The notes under the pieces were generated by a model. The model did no database searches, was not told the origin of the DNA, and was given only the letters and a program-made list of their open reading frames with translations. The position numbers and the translations under genes were made by a program. From NCBI GenBank assembly GCA_046328115.1, contig JAXLXE010000001.1, forward strand, positions 62,001 to 126,000: DNA of 64,000 nucleotides, given 5' to 3'. The stretch is from JAXLXE01 sp046328115 (lineage in GTDB: Bacteria > Chloroflexota > UBA6077 > JACCZL01). Shown piece after piece: positions 23,961-32,998 of this stretch; position 1 is the stretch's first letter; every line of letters starts with the position of its first letter.

Positions 23961-26554
23961 GCGGCAGGACTCTGGCGGGCGTTGCCGATGCGCGGCTCAG
24001 CCCGCGTTTCGCTCCAGAGGTCGGGCGAGACACTGGCGGAGGGGGTCAAAACGTCGATCTTGGTGGTCCCTCGCGAGATCATCTGACCGACTACCTCGTC
24101 TAGCTGGGGCCGCGCGAAGTAGAAGCCCTGCCCGCGGTCGCACCCGAGCTCGCGCAGGGCCTCGATCTGCCGCGGGGTTTCGATGCCTTCGCCCGTAATT
24201 GACAGCCCCAGCGCACGACCCAGCGAGATGACGCTCTGGACGATGGCCGAGTCGTTTGCGTCGCGGCCGAGGCCGCTGACGAACGCGCGATCGATCTTGA
24301 GGGTGTCCACCGGGAACTGCTTGAGGTAGGCCAGCGACGAATAGCCGGTGCCGAAGTCGTCGATGGCAAGCTGGACGCCCAGCCACTTGAGGCCCATCAT
24401 GCGCTCGATCGCGGCGGCGGTGTCCTGCACGAGCACGCTTTCCGTGATCTCGAGTTTGAGGCGGGCCGGCTCCAGGCCAGTGCGAAGCAACACGTCCGCC
24501 ACCTGCGTCACGAGGTCTGGCTGCATGAGCTGACGCGCCGCGAGGTTCACGCCCACGGTGATCGCGCGCTCGCCGCCGTAGCGCGTGTTCCAGATGTGGG
24601 TCTGGCGGCAGGCCTCCTCGAGAACCCAGTTGCCGATGGGCACCACCAGACCGGTCTCCTCGGCAATGGGGATGAAGCGCCCCGGCGAGACCAGGCCGTG
24701 GCGTGGGTGCTGCCAGCGAACGAGCGCTTCAGCTTCCAGCACGCGACCGCTCTCGAGGGACACGATGGGCTGGTACAGCACGCGAAGCTCGTCGCGCTCG
24801 ATCGCGTGACGGAGGTCGGCTTCTAGCTCGAGGCGATCAACGTTCACCTCCACCATGCTGGCGTCGAACAGCTCCGCCCGCGCCTTGCCGTTTGCCTTCG
24901 CGTGGTACATCGCGCTGTCTGCGTTGCGGAGCAGGCTCTCTGCCGTCGCAACCTCTGGCGAGCTGACGGCAATGCCGATGCTGAACGCCGGGAACACCTC
25001 GTGGCCGTCGATCGTGGTTGGTGGCCGCAGCGCGGTGGCGATGCGATCGGCCATCTCGCTGGCCGCGGCCTCCCCGTCAATGTCTTCCAACAATACCGTG
25101 AACTCGTCGCCACCAAAGCGTGCCACGGTGTCGCCGGGCCGCATGATCCGGCGCAGTCGGTGGGCCACGTCGCGCAGCAGGCGGTCGCCGGCATCGTGGC
25201 CCAGACCGTCGTTGATGGTCTTGAAGTTGTCGAGGTCCAGGAACAGCACGCCGATAGGCCGCCGGCGCCCGCCCGAGCGTGCCAGCGCAGCCTGGAGTCG
25301 GTCCATGAAAAGCGCGCGGTTAGGTAGGGCCGTCAGCGTGTCGTGGTAGGCGAGCTCGCGGAGTTGCTCCTCGAAGAGCTTGCGCTCCGTGCAGTCTCGC
25401 CACGTGGCGAGGATGCCATCGATGTGCCGGTCGTGGACGAGATTCTTGGCGGTGAGGTCGAACACGTGCCACGAGTTATCCAGGTGCTTTAGCCGGACCT
25501 CGGTGGAGAATTGCGCGCCCGGCTTGGCCGCCACCTGGCGGAGGAGCACGCCCACGGCGTTCAGGTCTTCCGGGTGCAGACGCGAGAGGATGCCGCCGCT
25601 CCCGGACGGTTGAGGCCCCCATGTCTGCTCGGCGAGCGGGCTCTGGTAGCGCACCTCGGCGTCCGGGCTGAGAATTGTGACGATGTCCGCGCTATTCCCC
25701 ATGAACGCGCTGAGTCGCTCTTCGCGTGACTTGGCAAGCCATCGCTGTGCAGCGAGCTCTTCCTCCAGCAGTGTGACCTTGACGCGTGCCTGTACGCGAG
25801 ATTCTGACAGCACCCAGACCAGGGCAGCGGCGACGATGAGGCCGATCGCCACGAGGCCAGCGAGGTGGTATGGGATCAGGGGTGAACGCACCACTGAGGC
25901 AAACGTCGGGCCGAGCTCAAGCCAGTACACCGCGATGCTGCGCCCGTCGACGACCACCGGCGTGAGGACGCTGAGGCCGCGCTCCTGGCCCCGAATGACC
26001 GCGTAGATGGTGCTTGGCGACGCCTCATCCAGCACAGCGATGGTCTCGCCGCGTTGCATCGCGCTGCGCGCAGCCTCCAGCGTCGCAGGCTGGAGCGGTG
26101 TGATCGGACTGGCGGGGTCGCGGTAGACGATCGTCCCGTCCGTCGCCAGAAGCGATGCGCGAAGCACTGAGGTCGGGCGGAGGGTGAGGTCGCCTCGAGC
26201 CGCTACGGGATCGAAATAGCGCGGTAGACGGGTCGGCTCAGCGGGATCCGTCACCGGGACAACCTCCGCCCGACGCAATCCCTGGTCGGACGCGAGGCGA
26301 GCTCGCTGCTCGGCGAATGAGGTGAGATAGTCGCGGGCGCGTCCAGCCGCGATCAGCTCGGCGGCAATGGATGTGCTCAGCATGGTCGCCGCCGCGGCCA
26401 TCAGGAGGGCGCCAAGCGACAGCAACACCGCCGCCCATCGCGGTAGGCGCCTGCTGATCCCTGTTCTTCTGGTGTTGGTGCCTTTGGTCTTGTTGGGTGT
26501 TCGTGGGGCGCCGCGGTTGCTCCCTCGATTCCGCAAGAAGACGGACGTAGCCAT
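23957..26554 (-). CDS. Membrane sensor with PAS, GGDEF and EAL domains (cyclic-di-GMP turnover)
   Basis: 865-residue inner-membrane protein. Order from the ATG at 26554: basic N-terminus; helix 1 at about 40-60; an extracytoplasmic sensing domain of about 165 residues; helix 2 at about 230-250; a coiled link with PAS at about 280-395 (GNSADIVTILSPDAEV and WRDCTERKLFEEQL); GGDEF with an intact RFGGDEF active site at about 479-485; and EAL with VLEAEALVRWQHP, DDFGTGYSSLAYLKQFP and GEGIETPRQIEAL. Both catalytic signatures look intact, so it could make and break cyclic di-GMP. No RxxD inhibition site stands clearly before GGDEF. ATG 26554 is preferred over an open frame starting at 26599. Confidence 0.9.
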   Translation of the reverse strand: MATSVFLRNRGSNRGAPRTPNKTKGTNTRRTGISRRLPRWAAVLLSLGALLMAAAATMLSTSIAAELIAAGRARDYLTSFAEQRARLASDQGLRRAEVVPVTDPAEPTRLPRYFDPVAARGDLTLRPTSVLRASLLATDGTIVYRDPASPITPLQPATLEAARSAMQRGETIAVLDEASPSTIYAVIRGQERGLSVLTPVVVDGRSIAVYWLELGPTFASVVRSPLIPYHLAGLVAIGLIVAAALVWVLSESRVQARVKVTLLEEELAAQRWLAKSREERLSAFMGNSADIVTILSPDAEVRYQSPLAEQTWGPQPSGSGGILSRLHPEDLNAVGVLLRQVAAKPGAQFSTEVRLKHLDNSWHVFDLTAKNLVHDRHIDGILATWRDCTERKLFEEQLRELAYHDTLTALPNRALFMDRLQAALARSGGRRRPIGVLFLDLDNFKTINDGLGHDAGDRLLRDVAHRLRRIMRPGDTVARFGGDEFTVLLEDIDGEAAASEMADRIATALRPPTTIDGHEVFPAFSIGIAVSSPEVATAESLLRNADSAMYHAKANGKARAELFDASMVEVNVDRLELEADLRHAIERDELRVLYQPIVSLESGRVLEAEALVRWQHPRHGLVSPGRFIPIAEETGLVVPIGNWVLEEACRQTHIWNTRYGGERAITVGVNLAARQLMQPDLVTQVADVLLRTGLEPARLKLEITESVLVQDTAAAIERMMGLKWLGVQLAIDDFGTGYSSLAYLKQFPVDTLKIDRAFVSGLGRDANDSAIVQSVISLGRALGLSITGEGIETPRQIEALRELGCDRGQGFYFARPQLDEVVGQMISRGTTKIDVLTPSASVSPDLWSETRAEPRIGNARQSPAA

Positions 26555-26766
26555 ATGGTGGCGCGCCTCAAGTGAACGTGACCGGTGCCAGCCACGCACA
26601 GGTGACCGGTCTGCGAGCCGGATCCAACACCAGTGACAACGCCGCGCCCACCAACTTTGGGACGGCGGCTGATGGTCTTCGCGTTACGCCAGGTCGGGCG
26701 CGTGCCGGACTGGAGCGCGCGGAGCGCCTTCCGCGGGACCGGGGATTGTTCGGGGATCCGCCCCGG

Positions 26767-27981
26767 TCAGGCCACCCGCTGGTGTTCCGTGCGGCTTTCC
26801 TTGACCGTACCCACCAGCAGGTTGGTCGCCAGGACGGTCGCGGCAATGAAGTAGAAGGCGGCCGGGATCCCCCACCGATCGGCGATGAGTCCGCCCACGA
26901 TCGGAGCGATGGAGCCCAGCAGTGACTGGGCCGCGAAGAGGATGCCGATGCTGGTGCCACCCAGCTCCGGCGGAGCCACTTCCAGCGCCCAGGCGTTGAG
27001 CACGGGCGTCATGGAGTACAGAAAGAACCCGATGAGGGCCAGCACGAAGATGAAGAGCCACTCAATCTGGAGTGCCATCAGCGCCACCAGCATGACACTG
27101 GTGCTGACCATGCCGGCGACAATGACGGGGCGGCGGCCGATCCGGTCGGAAAGCGCCCCGGAGATTGGGACGGAGATCAGCCCCGCCGCCTGCGTGACCG
27201 CCAGGTAAGTGCCCACCAGGACTGTGCTCATGCCGAGATTTGCCGTGAGATAGATGGGGAGGAATGTGGAGAGGGCGCTCTGGGTGGTAGCCCGTGCGCC
27301 GCCGATCCCGGCGACCTTGAGCATGTTGCCATCGCGCAGCAGCGCCTTGACGCCCGATGTGTACTCGGCCAGACTCATGGGCCCCCGACGGGAGCTCACG
27401 GTGTTCGAGACTTCCACGTTCCGCATCATCCGCCAGAAGATGACGCCCATGATCATGCCTGGAATGACGTTGTAGACACTGAGCTCCCGCCAGGTGAGCC
27501 ACTGCAGCATGACGCCGGCGACCGCGGGTGCCACCGTGTCGCCGAAGTTCTGCCCCACCGAGTGCATGGCGGTCGCGAAGCCGCGGCGAGTGGGATAGAG
27601 GTCAGAGAGGCTGGACAGCGCGGCGGGGTGGTAGAGCAGGTTCCCAATACCGACGATGGAGAGCAGCACGGCGATGACCACGAAGTTTTGCGTGATGCCC
27701 AGAAAGAGGTAGGGGACGCCGGCCCAGGCGATGGCCATGGCCATGACGAGTTTGTGGCGGCCAACCATGTCCACGATCATGCCGCCCGGCAGGTTCACGA
27801 TGGTGCTCGTGATGCTGCGGAGGCCGATGAGGATGCCAACCTGGGTGAGCGTCAGGTCCAGGTCGTCCGCGAACAGGGGTAGCATCACCGTAAACGCCCC
27901 GGGGTACCAGTGGGTCATCGCGTGTCCCACGGAGATGCCCAGCATGGGCCCGTCTCCGCGCTGGAAGCCCGGGATCTTCAT
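26767..27981 (-). CDS. MFS transporter
   Basis: Twelve-helix major facilitator protein of 404 residues. The loop between helices 2 and 3 reads GGMIVDMVGRHKLVMAMAI (MFS motif GxxxDxxGR), and its second-half counterpart is GALSDRIGRRPVIVAGM. The N-terminus SVGHAMTHWYPGAFTVMLP resembles carriers of the fosmidomycin-resistance-like group, but the substrate is unknown. It precedes an SDR gene by 84 bases on the same strand order (SDR first, then this gene), so the two may be one operon. Confidence 0.87.
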   Translation of the reverse strand: MKIPGFQRGDGPMLGISVGHAMTHWYPGAFTVMLPLFADDLDLTLTQVGILIGLRSITSTIVNLPGGMIVDMVGRHKLVMAMAIAWAGVPYLFLGITQNFVVIAVLLSIVGIGNLLYHPAALSSLSDLYPTRRGFATAMHSVGQNFGDTVAPAVAGVMLQWLTWRELSVYNVIPGMIMGVIFWRMMRNVEVSNTVSSRRGPMSLAEYTSGVKALLRDGNMLKVAGIGGARATTQSALSTFLPIYLTANLGMSTVLVGTYLAVTQAAGLISVPISGALSDRIGRRPVIVAGMVSTSVMLVALMALQIEWLFIFVLALIGFFLYSMTPVLNAWALEVAPPELGGTSIGILFAAQSLLGSIAPIVGGLIADRWGIPAAFYFIAATVLATNLLVGTVKESRTEHQRVA

Positions 27982-28065
27982 ACAGTGCCGCCTCTCGGTC
28001 CGTGATCCGTCGGCCGGCCCCTGGCCGCCGTGCGCGGCGGCCAGGATAGCAGATGGCCCTTGGGG

Positions 28066-28884
28066 TCAGTCGTACGAGGCGATGTTCTCCGGCCGGGCGA
28101 TCTCCTTGAATTCCGCCTGCGGAGCGCGCCCCTGCGTGATCAGTGCGCCGTCCACCAGGATGCTCACACCAGTCACGTAGGACGCATCGTCGCTGGCCAG
28201 GTAAACGGCGGTCCAGGCGATGTCGGCGGGGGTGCCCGCCCGGCCGATTGGGACCACCGTTGCCCGTGTGGCTTGCTCCTCCGCGGGGAGGGCGAGGAAA
28301 GGCCGCGTGGCGATCAGCCCGGGCTGGATCGAGTTGACCCGAATTCCCCACGGGGCGAGGTCGACAGCTGTGGCGCGCGTGAAGCTGTCGATGGCGCCCT
28401 TCATGGAGTCGTAGGCGATAGAATTTCGATGGGGACGGACCGCGCCGTTAGTGCTGATGTTGATGATGCTGCCGTTGCGTTTCTCAGCCATGATCTTTGC
28501 GGCGCGGTGCGAGCAGTAAAACAGCATGCCTAGATTGGCGGCCATGAACCGGTCCCAACCGGTGGAGGTCATCTTGAGGAATGGTCCTCGCGATCCCTGG
28601 CCCACGTTCATCATGGCGTTGTTCACGAGGATGTCCAACGTGCCGAACCTGGCCAGCGTCTTCTGGAACAGGTCCTCAACTTGTGACTCCACGCTGACGT
28701 CCGTGTGAACCCACAGCACTTCGCCTCCGGCCTCTTCAATTGAGCGGGCGGCGGCCGGTAGGCGCTCCGCGTCCATGTCGCAGATGACCACACGGGCGCC
28801 CTCGCGAGCGAATCGCTGCGCGATGCCCAGGCCGATTCCGCCGGCGGCTCCGGTGACGATCGCCACCTTGTCTTTGAGAATCAC
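28066..28884 (-). CDS. Short-chain dehydrogenase/reductase
   Basis: Classical SDR of 272 residues. Cofactor loop is VAIVTGAAGGIGLGIAQRFA, then CDMDAE (an acidic residue after strand 2, favouring NAD), and LVNNAMMN. Catalytic Ser is in IINISTNGA, and Tyr/Lys in AYDSMKGAIDSF. The C-terminal PGLIATRPF and YVTGVSILVDGA are usual. It may oxidise or reduce a ketone or alcohol carried by the neighbouring MFS transporter, which is inference from adjacency only. Confidence 0.9.
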   Translation of the reverse strand: MILKDKVAIVTGAAGGIGLGIAQRFAREGARVVICDMDAERLPAAARSIEEAGGEVLWVHTDVSVESQVEDLFQKTLARFGTLDILVNNAMMNVGQGSRGPFLKMTSTGWDRFMAANLGMLFYCSHRAAKIMAEKRNGSIINISTNGAVRPHRNSIAYDSMKGAIDSFTRATAVDLAPWGIRVNSIQPGLIATRPFLALPAEEQATRATVVPIGRAGTPADIAWTAVYLASDDASYVTGVSILVDGALITQGRAPQAEFKEIARPENIASYD

Positions 28885-29000
28885 GACTGACCCCTCCGTG
28901 CCAGCGCCATGGAGCTCGGCGCGGCACAGAAGACTAGCAGGTGTGCGCGGCCATCCGCGCGGGCGTGCGTTCGCGTCGCGCAGGAGGGAGCGGGCTGCCG

Positions 29001-30575
29001 TTGCCTGAGTTGCGTGAGTGGGGGAAGGACCTGGTCATGTTGGCGAGGCTCGGCCGTGACCTGCCGCCGCGTCTACGTGCCCCGCTCGATGCCCACGTGA
29101 TCCGTGGCCGAGTAACGGCACGGCTTGCGAACCGCGGACGCGCGTTCGCCGACGCGCTCGACACACTGGTCTTCCAGAACCCAGGTAGCCCCTATCGGTC
29201 CCTCTTCAGCTGCGCGGGCGCGGAGCTTGGTGATGTGCGGGCGCTCGTGGATAGCGATGGCCTGGAGGGCGCGCTCACGGTGCTTGCCGCACGCGGTCTG
29301 TACGTGCGCATCGACGAGCTCAAAGGGCAGCGCGAGGTGGTGCGCGGAAGCTTCCGCACCTGGTTTGACCCGGACGCGTTCAATCATCCAGCGCTGAGCG
29401 GACACCTGGCCATCAACACTGGCGGCAGCGGTCGGCGCCCATCGAGGGTTCGGTATTCCCTCCAGTTCCTGGAAGAGTGGGCATGCTCCGTGGCGCTCGC
29501 GGCGACCGCGCACGGATTCGCCGCGCCTACGCAGGTGTTCTGGTGGCCGGTCCCCATGGCTCACGCGATGATGGCTGGGATGGTCGGCCAATCCGTGGCC
29601 GGGTGGTTCTATCCGGTTCACCCGCTCCCGTTTGCGGCGCACTGCTTTGCCCGTTGGGTTAGCCTGGTCAGCGTGAGCGCCGGCTGCAGGATCCCGGGAC
29701 CACGGCGGCTGGACTTACAGGAACCTGAGCGGATGGCCCATTGGCTTGCCCGAGAACGCCGTGAGCGGGGGCCAATGCTGCTGTGGGCGACGTCTAGCGC
29801 GTGCGCTCGGCTGGGACGGGCGGCGTGGGATGCCGGGCTGAGCCTTGATGGCGTCGCGTGCCTCGCCACCGCGGAGCCCATGACGGAGACGCGTCTGCAG
29901 GAAGCGCGGCGGGCCTCCATGAGGGTGATCGTGGGTTACAGCAGCGTGGACGTGTCCGCGCCCGCATACGGCTGCGCCGCCCCCGACGCGGTTGACGACA
30001 TGCACGTGATGCTGGACCGCTGTGCACTGATCTCCCACCGTCGACGGGTCAACGAGGACGGGCCAGAGATCGACGCCCTACTGTCCACTTCATTGAGTAT
30101 GCACGCGCCGAAGGTCGCGATCAACTGCGAGACGGGGGACTACGGGGTACTTGAAGAGCGTGATTGCGGCTGCTCGCTGGGCGGTCTTCCGATGCGGCGG
30201 CATCTTAAGCACGTGGGGAGCTTCGAGAAGCTCTCGACTGAAGGCGTCACGTTCGCTCGCACCGACTTGCTGCGGATTCTGGAAGAGGTCTTGCCTCGGC
30301 GATTCGGCGGGGCGCTGCACGACTATCAGGTCGCCGAAGAGGAAGAGGCCGGTGGAGCCCCCACGCTGGTAATACGGGTGAGCCCCAGCTTGGGTGCTCT
30401 CGATGAGGCGGCCGTGCGGGAGACGTTTGTCGCGGCGCTCTCGGCCGGGGGCGGTGGGAATGCCTACTTCGCGCGCGTGCTGGACGCGATGGGAACGGCG
30501 CGTGTCCGCCGCGAACCGCCGCGTGCCACGGCCGCGGGCAAGGTGCTGCCGCTGCACCTGCTGCCCCGCCCGTAG
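29001..30575 (+). CDS. Divergent PaaK/LuxE-like adenylate-forming protein
   Basis: About 524 residues, not a close match to any named enzyme I recognise. The pattern fits the phenylacetate-CoA-ligase/LuxE branch of adenylate-forming enzymes. It has an N-terminal helical part with FQNPGSPYRSLFS, a middle GYSSVDVSAPAYGCAAPDAV resembling the A4-A5 segment, a DYGVLEERDCGCSLGGLP turn like the tGD plus Cys-rich motif, and a C-terminal swinging domain with SFEKLSTEGVTFARTDLLRI and LVIRVSPSLG. The serine-rich P-loop of the superfamily is not obvious (LLWATSSACARLG is the nearest). I start at TTG 29001, with AGGAGGGAG ten bases upstream; an open frame continues to GTG 28941. It precedes the spermidine-synthase-like gene by 133 bases. 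Confidence 0.6.
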   Translation: MPELREWGKDLVMLARLGRDLPPRLRAPLDAHVIRGRVTARLANRGRAFADALDTLVFQNPGSPYRSLFSCAGAELGDVRALVDSDGLEGALTVLAARGLYVRIDELKGQREVVRGSFRTWFDPDAFNHPALSGHLAINTGGSGRRPSRVRYSLQFLEEWACSVALAATAHGFAAPTQVFWWPVPMAHAMMAGMVGQSVAGWFYPVHPLPFAAHCFARWVSLVSVSAGCRIPGPRRLDLQEPERMAHWLARERRERGPMLLWATSSACARLGRAAWDAGLSLDGVACLATAEPMTETRLQEARRASMRVIVGYSSVDVSAPAYGCAAPDAVDDMHVMLDRCALISHRRRVNEDGPEIDALLSTSLSMHAPKVAINCETGDYGVLEERDCGCSLGGLPMRRHLKHVGSFEKLSTEGVTFARTDLLRILEEVLPRRFGGALHDYQVAEEEEAGGAPTLVIRVSPSLGALDEAAVRETFVAALSAGGGGNAYFARVLDAMGTARVRREPPRATAAGKVLPLHLLPRP

Positions 30576-30708
30576 CCCAAGGTGGGCGCTGGCACGCGTG
30601 GTGGCTTGGAGTACCATTCGCCCGTTGTGATCGGTTCATGATTGAACTCGTGCGACTCAGTCTGGGGCGACTGGGGAGACTGGGTACAACTGAAGGGGTG
30701 TCGGGCGA

Positions 30709-32904
30709 TTGACCGTCTTCTCCGCGCTGCTGCTTGCCTTTGCCGCTAGCTGTGCCACCCTGGTGCTGGAGCTGGTCGCGGGCCGGATGCTGGCGCCTTA
30801 CATCGGTGCGTCGCTGTATACGTGGACCGCGATCATCGGCGTGGTGCTGGCCGGGCTGAGCGTGGGGGCGTGGCTGGGAGGCCGGATTGCCGATACGCGG
30901 CCGGGTTGGCGCAGCCTGGGGTACGTGCTCCTGGCGGGTGGTCTGTGCGCCGCGCTCACCCTGCCGGTGACCGTGTTGCTCGGTGAGTCCGCCGCGGTTC
31001 GCTCGCTCTCGTTGCTCGGTCGCATTGTCGCCCTGACCACGCTGGTGTTCTTACCGCCCAGTCTGATCCTGGGCATGGCCACGCCACTGGCGATCCGTGT
31101 CTCTCTGCGCGACGTGGAGCACACCGGGCGGATAGTGGGGCTGGTGGCCGCGGCGGGTACGGTGGGAAGCCTGGTGGGCAACTTCCTGACCGGCTTTGTC
31201 CTCACGGCTTACTTAGGCGTGACCACGATTGTCCTCGCGGTCGCGGTGCTGATGGTGATCGTGGGAGCCGCCGTGGTCGCGGTGTCGCGCGACGGCGCGA
31301 CGCCCGATACGTCGTCCACAGTCGCTGGAGAGGCCTCCCCCGGCATCGATGGGGGCCGGGCACGGACCGATGCGCTTGGCCTGACCGGCAACGTCGGGCT
31401 GGCGTGCGGCGTGGTGATCGTGGCGAGTTTCTGCTCGATGGTGATCGAGCTCTCAGCGAGCCGCCTTCTGGCGCCGGTCGTGGGGCTGTCGCTGTATAGC
31501 TGGACTGGGATCATCGGCGCGGTGCTGGCCGCCATGGCGCTGGGGCACGTGATTGGTGGCAGGATCGCGGATCGCTTTCCCCGTCAGATGGTCCTGGGCA
31601 CGTGCCTGTTCCTCGCAGGGCTGGCCAGCCTGAGCATTCTCGCCGCGCAGCCATTGCTGGGTACGGGGGAGTTCTTTCGCGGATACAGCCTGATCGGCCG
31701 GATCATGGCGCTAACCGCCGCCATCTTCTTCGTGCCCATCATGCTGCTGGGCATGATTTCGCCCCAGGTCATCCGCCTGGCCGTCACGGATGTCCGTGGG
31801 GCCGGCGGGGTAGCCGGCCGGATCTACGCGTGGTCCACGGCGGGGGCCATCCTGGGCACGTTTGCCACGGGATGGTGGCTGATCACGGCGTTCGGCGTGC
31901 AGCACGTGGTGCTGGGAGCGGGGGTTGCACTGCTGCTCCTGGCCGTGCTGGTCGGACGGTTCTGGCGGGAGCCGCTTGTGCTGGCCGGCTTCGTGGTGAT
32001 TGCCGGCGGCAGTCTGTACGGTCTGGTGTCACGGGACCTGTTGACTTCAAAGTGCGTCCGGGAGACCAACTACTTCTGCATCAAGGTGTACGACGAGCTT
32101 AGAGGGGACTTCTCGGTAAAGGTGCTCGTGCTCGACCATCTGATCCACTCGTACGTAAAGGTCGGCGATCCCACATACCTGGGTTACGAGCATGAGTACG
32201 TGCAGGGTGAGGTGACACGCTACGCCGTGGCACGGACCGGGGCACCGCGTGTGTTGCTGATCGGCGGCGGCGGCTACACGTATCCTCGCTGGGTGGAGGC
32301 GGCGATGCCCGAGGTGGGCATTGAGGTCGTGGAGATCGATCCGGGCGTGACCGATGTCAACTACGACTTCCTGGGACTGTCACGGAGCACGCGCATCCAG
32401 TCATTCAATCTGGACGGTCGCCAGTACGTGCACGAGATGGCGCCAAAGGCCGCGTACGGGTTGGTGGTCCAGGACGCCGTAAACGACCTGTCCGTGCCGT
32501 ATCACATCATGACGAAAGAGTACAACGACCAGGTCAAGGACCTCCTGGCGCCCAACGGGTTCTACTTGCTGACGGTGATCGATCTGTACCGCGACGGCCA
32601 GTTGCTGCGCGCGGCCATCAGAACCATGCGCGAGACGTTCCCGTCCGTCCAGCTCATCTCACCAAACCGCGCGTGGGACTTTGGCCTGGCTTCCGTGTGG
32701 GTGGTCGCCGCTTCGGATACTCCAATCGACCCCGCCGAGTTGCGGGCGGTGCTGGCGAAAACTGGCGAGTCTGCCGCGCGCATCCAAATTCTGGAGCCCG
32801 AGCGACTGCAGGCCTACATCGACGAGGGATCGCAGGTGGTGCTGACCGATGCGTATGCTCCCGTAGATAACCTGATCGCGCCGCTGTTCCTGCGACGCAA
32901 CTAG
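30709..32904 (+). CDS. Membrane spermidine-synthase-like protein with two tandem membrane domains
   Basis: 731-residue protein. Residues about 1-200 and about 225-450 are two homologous hydrophobic domains, each with five to six helices. Both open alike: CATLVLELVAGRMLAPYIG with SLYTWTAIIGVVLAGLS, and CSMVIELSASRLLAPVVG with SLYSWTGIIGAVLAAMA. Both continue with GGRIAD and a MxTPLAIRV or MISPQVIRL segment. The last about 270 residues are a soluble Rossmann methyltransferase-like domain: VLLIGGGGYTYPRWVEA, VEIDPGVTDV, LVVQDAVNDLSVPYHIMTKE. Fused MFS-like/SpeE-like proteins of this type are annotated as spermidine synthases, but the true reaction is mostly unproven. Start TTG 30709 with AAGGGG upstream. 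Confidence 0.8.
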   Translation: MTVFSALLLAFAASCATLVLELVAGRMLAPYIGASLYTWTAIIGVVLAGLSVGAWLGGRIADTRPGWRSLGYVLLAGGLCAALTLPVTVLLGESAAVRSLSLLGRIVALTTLVFLPPSLILGMATPLAIRVSLRDVEHTGRIVGLVAAAGTVGSLVGNFLTGFVLTAYLGVTTIVLAVAVLMVIVGAAVVAVSRDGATPDTSSTVAGEASPGIDGGRARTDALGLTGNVGLACGVVIVASFCSMVIELSASRLLAPVVGLSLYSWTGIIGAVLAAMALGHVIGGRIADRFPRQMVLGTCLFLAGLASLSILAAQPLLGTGEFFRGYSLIGRIMALTAAIFFVPIMLLGMISPQVIRLAVTDVRGAGGVAGRIYAWSTAGAILGTFATGWWLITAFGVQHVVLGAGVALLLLAVLVGRFWREPLVLAGFVVIAGGSLYGLVSRDLLTSKCVRETNYFCIKVYDELRGDFSVKVLVLDHLIHSYVKVGDPTYLGYEHEYVQGEVTRYAVARTGAPRVLLIGGGGYTYPRWVEAAMPEVGIEVVEIDPGVTDVNYDFLGLSRSTRIQSFNLDGRQYVHEMAPKAAYGLVVQDAVNDLSVPYHIMTKEYNDQVKDLLAPNGFYLLTVIDLYRDGQLLRAAIRTMRETFPSVQLISPNRAWDFGLASVWVVAASDTPIDPAELRAVLAKTGESAARIQILEPERLQAYIDEGSQVVLTDAYAPVDNLIAPLFLRRN

Positions 32905-32998
32905 GCGCGCCGATATCCCCGCCTTGACAGCCCGGTGGGGCGTTCCTACCATGCTGGCACCGCGGTCCCGGTTTCCTAGGGACGTACGAGATGTTCGC

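Noticed and set aside
26578..26610. Direct repeat GTGACCGGT twice upstream of the GGDEF/EAL gene
   Set aside because: Nine bases in GC-rich sequence; no promoter context and easily chance.
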